64,000 bases of DNA from NCBI RefSeq assembly GCF_000165835.1, contig NC_014640.1, positions 6,014,001 to 6,078,000 of the forward strand, given 5' to 3'. Shown here piece after piece: positions 53,444 to 60,883 of this stretch (position 1 is the stretch's first letter; every line of letters begins with the position of its first letter). The notes under the pieces were generated by a model. The model had not been told where the DNA came from. It made no database searches and worked only from the letters and a program-made list of their open reading frames with translations. This DNA comes from Achromobacter xylosoxidans A8. Lineage in GTDB: Bacteria > Pseudomonadota > Gammaproteobacteria > Burkholderiales > Burkholderiaceae_B. The translations under genes were made by a program, and so were the position numbers.

Positions 53444-53749
53444 GTACGGAACTCCATCAATTTCACATACCCCGACTGTAACCGGCCTTGTGGCCTAGCA
53501 CGCGCGTCCTCAGCCCATAAGCGGTATCCAAAAGCAGCACGGCGAGCTGGCGCCACGCTCCAATTGCATGGCCTTGCTGCATCGAACGCCCCATGGCGGC
53601 GGCGCATGTCGACGCGCAGAATCAGTACAGATCGCCATCCGGGCCAGGCCGGCACGCAAGGGTACGGACGCCGATCGCAACGACCGCAGGCGCAGGTGTC
53701 CGGCTCCTCAAGGGAGCCAAAAATAAGATCAATCCGGGGAGACACGGCG
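53444..53749. other. Intergenic region between the META lipoprotein and the acyltransferase
   Basis: No gene is supported. The region is divergent, so both promoters are probably here, but no -35/-10 pair is clear. A small stem (GGCTCC-TCAAG-GGAGCC, about 53702-53718) is followed by AAAAATAA; it lacks a T-run in either useful direction. Confidence 0.45.
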
Positions 53750-54898
53750 ATGGGCTTTTTGAGAACCTTGTTGGCATTGTCAGTGGTGCTGGACCATTTG
53801 GGCGCAGGCGCCACCGATCACCTGGTAGGCGGCCGCCTCGCGGTACAGCTGTTCTACGTCATTTCGGGCTTTCTGATTTCCTATGTGCTCACCGCCACCG
53901 ATCACTATCAAGGCGCGGTGGGCAAGTTCTATGCAAACCGCTTCCTGCGCCTGTTCCCGATCTATCTTGCGGTCGCCGCGCTGACGCTTGCGGCGCACGT
54001 GATGAGCGGCGGCGCATTCTTCCGCATCTACGATGCCCTGCCTTTCAGCGCCGAGCTATTCCTGGTGCTCTCCAACATTTTCATCATGGGCCAGGACTGG
54101 CTCATGTTCTTCGGCATCGAGCATTCCGCGCTGGCGTTCACCGGCAGCTTCGCGCATAGCGAAGTGCCGCTCTATGAAGGCTTGCTGGTGCCGCAGGCCT
54201 GGACGCTGGGCGTGGAGATGAGCTTCTATCTGGTCGCTCCCTTCATCCTGCATTCGCCGCGGCGGCTGCTGGCCTTGCTGGCTGCATCATTGGCGCTGCG
54301 CGGCGTGCTTATCGCCACCGGCATAGGCTTGAGCGACCCCTGGACCTACCGCTTCTTTCCGACGGAACTGGCGCTGTTCCTGCTCGGTTCGCTGTCGCAC
54401 CAGGTGCTGTTGCCGCGCTACAAGGCTTGGACGCAGCGCGTCAAGCGCCTGCCCGAGATCGGCACGGCCGTGCTGGCGGCCTACTGTGTGCTGCACTTCT
54501 CGATCGCCATGAACCACAACGTGCGCGATGGCCTGGCCGTGCTGCTGTTCGTGGCGCTGTTGCCGCTGGCCTTCCTGTTCCAGTCGCGCCACAGGCTGGA
54601 CAAGGCGATAGGCGAGCTGAGCTACCCGATCTACATCTGCCATTCGCTGGTGATCATGTTCTTCAAGTGGATGCTTGAAGAAGCGCACCTGGATCAGCCG
54701 CTGCTGTTCTCGGCCCTGGTGATCACGAGCACCATTGCATTCTCGGCCCTGCTCAACAGCGTGATTGCGGATCCCGTGGAACGCCTGCGCAGCCGCCTGC
54801 GCACCGACGACGATGCGTTGGCGCCCGCGGCCGGCTCCCGGCGGCGTCCTGCCAGCGCGCCCGCGCAGCCCCTCGGGTCTATTCGCCGCGTGCCTTGA
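53750..54898 (+). CDS. Acyltransferase family 3 (OafA/YrhL-like)
   Basis: 382 residues with about ten membrane segments. The N-terminus has the family arginine and histidine (FLRTLLALSVVLDHLG), and the second segment the RFLRLFPIYL motif. Such proteins acylate (often acetylate) surface sugars at the inner membrane. The ATG at 53750 follows a GGGGAGA ribosome binding site. It has more A/T than its neighbours, with many TTC/TTG runs, which may indicate transfer. The last 20 bases overlap the end of the convergent XRE regulator gene. Confidence 0.88.
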   Translation: MGFLRTLLALSVVLDHLGAGATDHLVGGRLAVQLFYVISGFLISYVLTATDHYQGAVGKFYANRFLRLFPIYLAVAALTLAAHVMSGGAFFRIYDALPFSAELFLVLSNIFIMGQDWLMFFGIEHSALAFTGSFAHSEVPLYEGLLVPQAWTLGVEMSFYLVAPFILHSPRRLLALLAASLALRGVLIATGIGLSDPWTYRFFPTELALFLLGSLSHQVLLPRYKAWTQRVKRLPEIGTAVLAAYCVLHFSIAMNHNVRDGLAVLLFVALLPLAFLFQSRHRLDKAIGELSYPIYICHSLVIMFFKWMLEEAHLDQPLLFSALVITSTIAFSALLNSVIADPVERLRSRLRTDDDALAPAAGSRRRPASAPAQPLGSIRRVP

Positions 54899-55274
54899 TG
54901 TAGGCGGCCAGCACCTGTTCGATCTGCCGCTTTTCCTGCGAACTCAGGCGCGCATAGGTGGCATAGGAGATGGTTTCGAACGGCCAGGCGGCGGGCAGCG
55001 CCACGCGCTCCGCGTCTGCCTGGCTGGCGCCGGCATCGGGATTCGACATCGGCCCTTCGCCGGTGCTGAGCCACATGGGATGGACGCACAGCGCGCGGGT
55101 CAGCTTGATCAGGGCATCGCTCGACGGCCGCCGGCGCTGCCCGCTTTCGTAGTTGCCGATAGCGCTTTGCGACAGGTTGCTCGCGGCCGCCAAGTCCTTT
55201 TGAGTCCATCCCTGAAGCATTCTTGCGTTGCGCAGACGATGGCTAAACGTGTCCACTCGATCAACCCGAGACAT
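54879..55274 (-). CDS. XRE-family helix-turn-helix regulator
   Basis: 131 residues. An N-terminal Cro/C1-type HTH (about 12-70) has the pattern GWTQKDLAAASNLSQSAIGNYESG, followed by a tail rich in Ala and charged residues (YARLSSQEKRQIEQVL). The ATG at 55274 is chosen because upstream codons start from TTG and add no family sequence. Convergent with the acyltransferase gene and preceded by a long AT-rich region with palindromes that may be its operators. Confidence 0.82.
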   Translation of the reverse strand: MSRVDRVDTFSHRLRNARMLQGWTQKDLAAASNLSQSAIGNYESGQRRRPSSDALIKLTRALCVHPMWLSTGEGPMSNPDAGASQADAERVALPAAWPFETISYATYARLSSQEKRQIEQVLAAYIKARGE

Positions 55275-55557
55275 TAATAAGAATTTATTTATTTGATTAA
55301 AACATCCCGGCACTGGCGCCAAACAAACGGATTAAACCCCAATTGCGGGGCTAATCCGTAAATCGCGCCAACCAGCTGCCGGCGCACGCGCCAGACGCTT
55401 TGCAAAGGGCCCATGCGCCCTAAAAAAATCATATCTATCATCGGCTTGCCCGGCCGCACCGGTATCTCCGCGCAGCGGCTGCGATCTGCACGGCGGCGCC
55501 TCGCCAAGAAAAACTTGCGCGAGTTTATGGCGGTTAGAGTATTCAAAATGGAAAATA

Positions 55558-55574
55558 ATGTATCGGCGATACAT
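55558..55574. promoter_or_regulatory. Perfect 17-bp palindrome, possible operator
   Basis: ATGTATCG-G-CGATACAT, an 8-1-8 perfect inverted repeat within the AT-rich block. Its size suits a dimeric HTH regulator such as the neighbouring XRE protein. Which promoter it affects is not clear. Confidence 0.5.
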
Positions 55575-55681
55575 AATGAGTTAACACCGAATTCCCGAAC
55601 CCGACCACAATTTCCAGCGTTTCCATAGCGCTGCGCCCGCGCTTTCTGTTACTGTCAGAAACTACAGATACGTATCTTCAC

Positions 55682-55718
55682 AAAAAAACACGCCCGTGTT
55701 TAAATGAAACACGGGCGT
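55682..55718 (-). terminator. Rho-independent terminator-like hairpin on the minus strand
   Basis: ACGCCCGTGTTT (55690-55701), loop AAATG, and AAACACGGGCGT (55707-55718), a perfect 12-bp stem. On the minus strand it is followed by GT and then seven T (plus 55682-55688). No minus-strand gene lies just upstream, so it may end an unannotated short transcript. Confidence 0.6.
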
Positions 55719-55924
55719 GACTTCCAAGCAGCATCGAAGCATGGGCGGCCATCGGCGAAAGCACGAAACCAGGGGCAATCCCCCCGGCCTCGCGCCCATC
55801 CGAACAACACCGCCCGGCGCTCTCGCGCCCCGGCGCGCAGCACAGGGAGACGGGCATGACTCGCAGCGCCAGGCCTAGGCATCAGGCACAGCCGTCATGC
55901 CCCGTTTCCTCATTGGAAGCATCA

Positions 55925-56740
55925 ATGAACAACACGCTGGATGTCATCTTTCTGGGCCACGACGATGCCAGGCATGCCGGACTCATCGAAGCCCTTGCCC
56001 ACCTGGGTTTCAACGTCCGTCGCTGCCACGACCTGGCCGACGTCTACGACAGATACTCCCGCCGCCCCTGCCCGCTGGTGGTGCTGAAAGCGCCGCTGCC
56101 CGACATCCACAATGCCGCGGTTCGGCTGCGCGCGATCGACCGCGGCCTGGGCATCGTCGCCATCGCCACTTTCGCCGACGCCGAAAGCCGCATCCGCACG
56201 CTGCTCTGCGGCGCGGACGCCTGCCTGCCGCCGGACGTGTCGGGCCTGGAACTGGCGGCGGCGCTGCAGGCGCTGGTGCGCCGCGCGGTCGGCCTGGACG
56301 GCGCGGATACGGCGTCCGATGGACACGGGCCGGACGAGCCCATGCACGAGACCTGGCGCCTGGCGAACAAGGGCTGGACCCTGATCAGCCCCACGGGCCG
56401 GACCCTGGGGCTGACCACCGGCGAGCGCGACTTCCTGTCACGGCTGGTGAACGCCCCTGACCGCAAGGTCAGCCGCGACGCTTTCTACGCGGACGGCGTG
56501 GACGAGGCGGACAACGGCATCACGCGGCGCCGCTTCGTCGACGTCATGATCAGCCGCTTGCGGCGCAAGGCGACGGCCAACCAGATGACGCTGCCGATCC
56601 GCGCCGTGCATGGCTGGGGCTACATGTTCGCAGCGGATATCACGCTGGACCTGGATTTTCGGGTTATGGGGGAAGAGAGCCGGCTGGAGGCCCAGGATGG
56701 CTGGCGCCGCGAAACGGCTGACGCGAACGCGTCGACTTGA
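55925..56740 (+). CDS. Atypical OmpR-like winged-helix regulator with degenerate receiver
   Basis: 271 residues. Residues 1-120 resemble a receiver domain: an acidic pair survives (FLGHDDARH), but the phosphoacceptor aspartate position reads VVLKAPLPDIH, with lysine in place of aspartate. The C-terminal part (about 155-250) is an OmpR/PhoB winged helix (TTGERDFLSRLVNAPDRKVSRDAF, then RRRFVDVMISRLRRKA and VHGWGYMF). Phosphorylation control is therefore unlikely. No sensor kinase is adjacent. An earlier in-frame ATG at 55856 has a better ribosome binding site (AGGGAG) and would add 23 residues; I keep 55925 because the domain begins there. Confidence 0.82.
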   Translation: MNNTLDVIFLGHDDARHAGLIEALAHLGFNVRRCHDLADVYDRYSRRPCPLVVLKAPLPDIHNAAVRLRAIDRGLGIVAIATFADAESRIRTLLCGADACLPPDVSGLELAAALQALVRRAVGLDGADTASDGHGPDEPMHETWRLANKGWTLISPTGRTLGLTTGERDFLSRLVNAPDRKVSRDAFYADGVDEADNGITRRRFVDVMISRLRRKATANQMTLPIRAVHGWGYMFAADITLDLDFRVMGEESRLEAQDGWRRETADANAST

Positions 56741-56766
56741 AGCCTGGCCCGCAAGGGGCCTGGGCG

Positions 56767-56806
56767 AAAAAAACGCGGCGCTGCCTCGAAAGGTTAAGAC
56801 GCCGCG
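56767..56806 (-). terminator. Nested stem-loop terminator on the minus strand
   Basis: CGCGGCG (56774-56780) pairs with CGCCGCG (56800-56806), with an inner CCT-CGAA-AGG stem in the loop. On the minus strand it is followed by seven T (plus 56767-56773). It does not suit the plus-strand regulator gene, which ends 26 bases before, so it probably ends a minus-strand transcript from the element to its right. Confidence 0.6.
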
Positions 56807-57060
56807 CTAAAACAACACGTGAACCTGGAGTCATCAGCCGGCACTGATGCCTACTACCTGGATCACGCGATTCCAACATTCGTGCCTCATACTGCTCACG
56901 TACGGTCAGACCGTGAACCTGGACCGGGTCTCTAGTCCCGGCACAAGCTGCAACGTGATCAACGCCAGGCGATTCCTCCGCTGCGTAAAACAGCGGGCGT
57001 CCCGCCCTTATCAGCGGCGTTCCTCGCGGATAGCCGTTTGATGCACGAAGTTTAGGACCT
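56807..57060 (-). ncRNA. Candidate structured noncoding RNA
   Basis: On the minus strand this stretch is a series of perfect short stems and ends in an intrinsic terminator. In order of transcription: CCGCTG/CAGCGG, then CCGGG/CCCGG, then ACGGTC-T-GACCGT nested in TCACG/CGTGA, then CATCAG/CTGATG, then the terminator. The word TCCAGGT occurs three times (plus 56823-56829, 56856-56862, 56917-56923), twice as a 12-base direct repeat TCCAGGTTCACG. No open frame with a family match is seen. No clear promoter was found, so the 5' end is a guess. I do not recognise a known RNA class. Confidence 0.45.
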
Positions 57061-57121
57061 CGGACAGGTTTCCAGTAATTCTTTGTTGATAGCCTTCCAT
57101 ACATATCTGATATAGGGCGGC
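57061..57121 (+). promoter_or_regulatory. Predicted kch promoter
   Basis: TTGATA (57086-57091), 17 bases, GATATA (57109-57114). The -35 matches consensus at 5 of 6 positions and the -10 weakly. The predicted start would be within a few bases of the first kch ATG, so either the message is leaderless or a later ATG is used. Confidence 0.4.
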
Positions 57122-58384
57122 ATGCCCCCTACAATGCCGGCAAAGGACCTGGACCCGTTCCCGCCAAACCCCATGCCCACACTGCCCGTTCCCCTGAAGC
57201 ACCGCCTGCGCAAACTGTTGGCGCTGTTTCCGCCCAATTGGTGCCTGGCCATCCTGGTGGCGCTGGACGGCTATGCCTTCATGCATCCCGTGCTGCGCGA
57301 GGTGCGTGCACGCGAATACGGTTTCTGGCTCGCCATCGACAACTGGCATGAGGTCATGCGCGTGGTCGGCCTGCTGGAGATACCGCGTTTGGTGCTGGGG
57401 GTGGGGCTGCAGATCATTGCGTTGGGGCTGATCCTCAAGGCCCGCATCGCCTGGGCGTTTTCGCTGGTACTGCTGATTGGCGTCGGCACCTTCGCCATCA
57501 TGGGCGACGGCGGCCGCGCCGGCCTGGGGATCTATACGCTGGTGCTCGTCATCGCACTGGTCGCCTACTGGCGCCGCTTCGACCGGGCCAGCGTCACGGC
57601 GGGTTCGCTGTTCGCCCTGGTCAGCATGCTGTCGCTGCTGATCTACGCGGTCTTCGGCACGCTCTACCTGGGCAACGAATTCAACCCGCCCATCACGGAC
57701 GCCACCACCGCGCTCTATTTTTCCATCGTGTCCATGTCCACCGTGGGCTACGGCGACATCACCCCGCACAGCGGCACCGCGCGGCTGTTCACCGCGTCGA
57801 TTATCATCCTGGGCATCACCATCTTCGCCACCTCCATCAGCGCTATCGCCGGGCCGGTGATCGGCGGCAATCTGAAACGGCTGGTCAAAGGCAGGTTCTC
57901 CACCGCCATGCGCAAAAATCACATCATCATCGCCGGCGCGACGCCCATCGCCATGAGCGTCTACGACGGCCTGCGGCGCCGCGGCGACGAAGTCACCGTC
58001 ATCGTGCCTCCCGGCGTGCCGCAGGAATACCCGGCGGCCACGGACCTGATCGAAGGCGATCCTTCCAGCGTGGACGTGCTGCACAATGCGGGCGTGACGC
58101 GCGCGCGCTACGTGCTGGCGCTGCGCGACGACGATGCCGAGAACGCGTTCATCGTGCTGGCCGCGAAGGAAGCATGCGGCGAGAGCGGCGCCAAGACGGT
58201 GGCGCTCGTCAACACCAGCAAGCACCTGGAGAAGATCCGGCGGGTCAATCCCGACTTGGTGTTCTCCGTGCAACTGCTGGGCGCCGAGCTGCTGACCCGC
58301 GCCATCAACGGCGAGCCCATGGACAGCCAGAGCATCACCGACCTGTTCTTCGCCAAGGCCGCCCCGAACGGCAAGACCGCCTGA
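57122..58384 (+). CDS. kch: Potassium channel protein Kch
   Basis: 420 residues, close to the 417 of Escherichia coli Kch and similar along most of its length. About six membrane segments precede the pore with the selectivity filter TVGYGD (207-212). The cytoplasmic part has an RCK/TrkA-N domain (about 262-400) starting RKNHIIIAGATPIAM. The glycine-rich loop is altered (AGATPIA), as in other Kch proteins, so nucleotide binding may be weak. The start may instead be the ATG at 57173, which places the first membrane helix at the usual distance. Convergent with the EAL gene. Confidence 0.9.
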   Translation: MPPTMPAKDLDPFPPNPMPTLPVPLKHRLRKLLALFPPNWCLAILVALDGYAFMHPVLREVRAREYGFWLAIDNWHEVMRVVGLLEIPRLVLGVGLQIIALGLILKARIAWAFSLVLLIGVGTFAIMGDGGRAGLGIYTLVLVIALVAYWRRFDRASVTAGSLFALVSMLSLLIYAVFGTLYLGNEFNPPITDATTALYFSIVSMSTVGYGDITPHSGTARLFTASIIILGITIFATSISAIAGPVIGGNLKRLVKGRFSTAMRKNHIIIAGATPIAMSVYDGLRRRGDEVTVIVPPGVPQEYPAATDLIEGDPSSVDVLHNAGVTRARYVLALRDDDAENAFIVLAAKEACGESGAKTVALVNTSKHLEKIRRVNPDLVFSVQLLGAELLTRAINGEPMDSQSITDLFFAKAAPNGKTA

Positions 58385-58387
58385 GGA

Positions 58388-59971
58388 CTAAACCGCGCCG
58401 GGCTGTTCATGCCCGGCGTACCAGCGCACCAACTCGGCCGACGGCATGGGCCGCGCAAACAGATAGCCCTGGATGAACGCCACGCCGCGCGCCTTCAGGT
58501 AGTCGAACTGATACGGCGTTTCCACGCCCTCCGCCACCACCGACAGCCCCAGGCGATGCGCCAGCGTGATGATGGCGTCCAGCACCGGCGCCTCTTCGCC
58601 CGCGGGTCCGATGGCCTGCACGAAGCCCTGGTCGACTTTCAGGTAATCGACCGGAAACTTCTGCAGATAAGACAGCGAACAGTGGCCGGTGCCGAAGTCG
58701 TCGATCGCCACACGCACGCCCTGCGCGCGCAGGGCGTCGATATTGCGCCGGGCCTGGCCGTTGTCCGCGATCAGGCTGCGTTCGGTGATCTCCAGCACCA
58801 CCAGCGGCTGCCGCGCCGCGACCTGATCCACGAAAGCCTGGACGTCAGGCAACAGTTCCGCGCTCGACAGGTGCTCGGCCGCGATGTTCACGCCGATGTG
58901 GAAGTCCGGCGGCGTGGGCCACGAGCCCATGTCGCGTTCGATCAACTTGAGCAGGTGCTGGGTCAGGGGGATGATCATGCCCCCGGCCTCGGCCTCGGCG
59001 ATGAAGACGTCCGGACGCACCGGCCCGATGCCCGGCCGTTCCCAGCGCATCAGCGCCTCCACGCCCTCGCAGCGGCCCGTGGCCTGGCTATAGACCGGCT
59101 GGTAATGCACCTGGAACTCGTTGGCCCGCATGGCGCGGCGCAACTGCTCCTTGAACGACCGCCTGCTGGCTTGCAGGCGGTGCGTGCCCACCGCCAGTCC
59201 CAGCCCGAGCAGCAGCGCCACCGGCAGGTACGTCGCCATCGAGCGCGACCATGCGCGCACCAGGGTTTCGGGCGGAGCCAGCACGCTGACCCTCAGGCCG
59301 GCCGCGCTGTCCTCGCGCGCGTCCTCCTCGCGCAACGGCACCGCGCGCGCCGCCGCGCCGCCCCAGGAGTCGCTGCGGATCGGCGCGCCATGTTTGCCGA
59401 CGACCAGTTCCAATTGCAGGTCGTCCATGGTGGCGACCGCGTTCACCAGGTCCTGCGCGTAGCGGCCGTCCACCACCACGATGCCGCTGCTGGCGCCGTC
59501 CGCGCTGGACTTGCCCAACAGAATGGCCGGACGGTCGGGCGCCAGCGGCGTGCCGGCCACGGACGTCTGCCATTGCGGCGACGACACGTCGACCTTCCAT
59601 TTGCCGAAATCGTCGAGCGATGCGTCCACCGCTCCCACGGCCGATGAGCAATACACGCGCTTGTCGCGGACCAGGACCAGGGAACGGAAGTACGGGTTCA
59701 AGGTGCCCCAGCGCTGCAGCACAGGCAACACCTCGGCGCAGGGCTTGCCCGCAAGCTCCGTCACCCGCCCCAACATGTCCTGGGACTGCGCGAGGATGCT
59801 CTCGGCCTGGGCGCGCACGATGCGCGCCGCGGTCTCGCCTTCGAGCCGCTGCGCGCTGTGGGCCAGCAGCCAGGTCCAGCCGATGCAGGCCAGGATGGGC
59901 AGAATCAATGCCAGGGCCACCGGCAGATAACGCCAGGATGGGGTGTCGCCTGTCACTCCCGATGTCGCCAT
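58388..59971 (-). CDS. CSS-motif EAL phosphodiesterase (PdeC-like)
   Basis: 527 residues. Two membrane helices (about 14-38 and 248-266) flank a periplasmic CSS domain with Cys78 and the CSS cysteine Cys108 (RVYCSSAVG). The cytoplasmic EAL domain (from about 275) has the complete EAL signature (EGVEALMRW) and the IDDFGTGHCSLSYLQ loop. In the PdeB/PdeC group of Escherichia coli, disulfide formation in the CSS domain controls c-di-GMP breakdown. The same redox control is inferred here. The ATG at 59971 has a GAGGTG ribosome binding site; an earlier ATG at 60031 lacks one. Confidence 0.92.
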   Translation of the reverse strand: MATSGVTGDTPSWRYLPVALALILPILACIGWTWLLAHSAQRLEGETAARIVRAQAESILAQSQDMLGRVTELAGKPCAEVLPVLQRWGTLNPYFRSLVLVRDKRVYCSSAVGAVDASLDDFGKWKVDVSSPQWQTSVAGTPLAPDRPAILLGKSSADGASSGIVVVDGRYAQDLVNAVATMDDLQLELVVGKHGAPIRSDSWGGAAARAVPLREEDAREDSAAGLRVSVLAPPETLVRAWSRSMATYLPVALLLGLGLAVGTHRLQASRRSFKEQLRRAMRANEFQVHYQPVYSQATGRCEGVEALMRWERPGIGPVRPDVFIAEAEAGGMIIPLTQHLLKLIERDMGSWPTPPDFHIGVNIAAEHLSSAELLPDVQAFVDQVAARQPLVVLEITERSLIADNGQARRNIDALRAQGVRVAIDDFGTGHCSLSYLQKFPVDYLKVDQGFVQAIGPAGEEAPVLDAIITLAHRLGLSVVAEGVETPYQFDYLKARGVAFIQGYLFARPMPSAELVRWYAGHEQPGAV

Positions 59972-60067
59972 GTCACCTCGCCGCGTAGGTCGTGCATGGC
60001 CGCCGCGCGACCAGTCTGGATAGGACACCAAGCAGGGCGTAGCGTCAAGAAACTCTGCGCCCGTCCA

Positions 60068-60685
60068 TCATGCCGATCCCTGCCGCAGAAGTTCGCAGAT
60101 CAGCGCCACATGCGCCTGGCGCCGCTCGGGCAGGTCGATGCGCTCGCCTGGCCCCATCAGCACGGACATGACCAGGGTGTGCACGATGGGCGACAACAGC
60201 AGCCAGGGATGCTCGAGCGCCACGCAATCCGCGCACAGGCCGCGGGCCCGCGCGCGCTCCAGCAGCCGCGCGATGTCGGTCTGGTGAGCCTCCGCGGTCT
60301 CCTGCCGCCAGCGCGCGGCCAGGTGCGGCACGCGGCCGCTTTCGGCCAGCAGCAGCCGCATGGTGCTGATCATGGCCGGATTGCCCAGGCTGACATAGAG
60401 ATGATTGACGATGCGTTCGGCCAGATGGCGCGGCGACTCGGCGCCGTCCACCACCGCGGCCACGTCGAGGCGCGAGGGGCTGAGGTGACGCGCCAGCAAG
60501 GCCTCGAAGACAGCTTCCTTGCTGTCGAAATGCGCATAAAGCCCGCCCTTGGACAGGCCCGCCCGCAGCGCGATGTCATCCATCCTGGCGCCGGCATAGC
60601 CCGCCTGCGAAAACTCCTGGAGCGCGGCGTCGAGGATCTGCCCGACCCGCACCGCTGGAGGAAGACGACGGCGCTGCATGACCAT
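60068..60685 (-). CDS. TetR family repressor
   Basis: 205 residues. The N-terminal HTH (about 12-58) has RVGQILDAALQEFSQAGYAGARM and AGLSKGGLYAHF patterns, followed by an all-helical ligand domain. Divergent from the efflux operon, it probably represses that operon and itself. The ATG at 60685 is preferred over 60715 because AGGGAG lies seven bases before it. The inducer is unknown. Confidence 0.9.
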   Translation of the reverse strand: MVMQRRRLPPAVRVGQILDAALQEFSQAGYAGARMDDIALRAGLSKGGLYAHFDSKEAVFEALLARHLSPSRLDVAAVVDGAESPRHLAERIVNHLYVSLGNPAMISTMRLLLAESGRVPHLAARWRQETAEAHQTDIARLLERARARGLCADCVALEHPWLLLSPIVHTLVMSVLMGPGERIDLPERRQAHVALICELLRQGSA

Positions 60686-60718
60686 CTCTCTGCTCCCTGT
60701 GCATGTGCGGTTCATTAA

Positions 60719-60738
60719 AAACCGACCAGTCAGTCGTT
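60719..60738. promoter_or_regulatory. Possible TetR operator
   Basis: An imperfect inverted repeat (AACCGAC, 6 bases, GTCGTT) lies 34 bases before the TetR start and just beside the FNR-type box. Similar sequences are common as TetR operators, but the symmetry here is imperfect. Confidence 0.4.
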
Positions 60739-60741
60739 ACT

Positions 60742-60755
60742 TTGATCCTGATCAA
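60742..60755 (+). promoter_or_regulatory. Perfect FNR/ANR-type box
   Basis: TTGATCCTGATCAA matches the FNR consensus TTGAT-N4-ATCAA at every fixed position. An extended -10 like sequence TGCACAAT (60776-60783) predicts a start near 60790, which places the box centre at -41.5, the class II position for FNR activation. This is an inference from spacing. Confidence 0.6.
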
Positions 60756-60883
60756 GGAATGCCCAGCCGCCGCACTGCACAATAGCTGCAAGCATGAACC
60801 CGGTGCCGGGTCCGCCCCGAAGGCGGCGCCACAAGCCTGCCTGCCCAGGGACGCGCCCGGCCCACGCGCTGGAGAGACCCCGC

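Larger units (their letters stand above)
55275..55924. other. Long AT-rich intergenic region with palindromes and a minus-strand hairpin
   Basis: Six hundred and fifty bases with no convincing gene. It holds a 31-bp imperfect palindrome at 55328-55358 (CGGATTA arms around CCCC/GGGG), a perfect 17-bp palindrome at 55558-55574, and a 12-bp stem-loop at 55690-55718 with a T-run on the minus strand. AT content is well above the surroundings at 55275-55700, which suggests foreign origin or a regulatory block. Short frames on both strands have no good start signals. Confidence 0.55.

Noticed and set aside
53702..53718. Terminator before the acyltransferase
   Set aside because: The stem is short and followed by an A-run, not a T-run, in the reading direction.
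52889..53749. In-frame extension upstream of the acyltransferase
   Set aside because: It is antisense to the META lipoprotein, and the family N-terminus and ribosome binding site are at 53750.
55700..55882. 60-residue minus-strand frame ending at the terminator hairpin
   Set aside because: The frame enters the stem, has a biased composition and no ribosome binding site. I keep only the terminator.
56807..57060. tRNA or tmRNA reading of the structured element
   Set aside because: A GGTTCA word looks like a T-loop, but no acceptor stem, anticodon arm or CCA end is present.
56664..57104. 146-residue minus-strand frame across the structured element
   Set aside because: No family likeness, no ribosome binding site at its ATG, and it runs through the terminator into the regulator gene. 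The stems are better explained by RNA structure.
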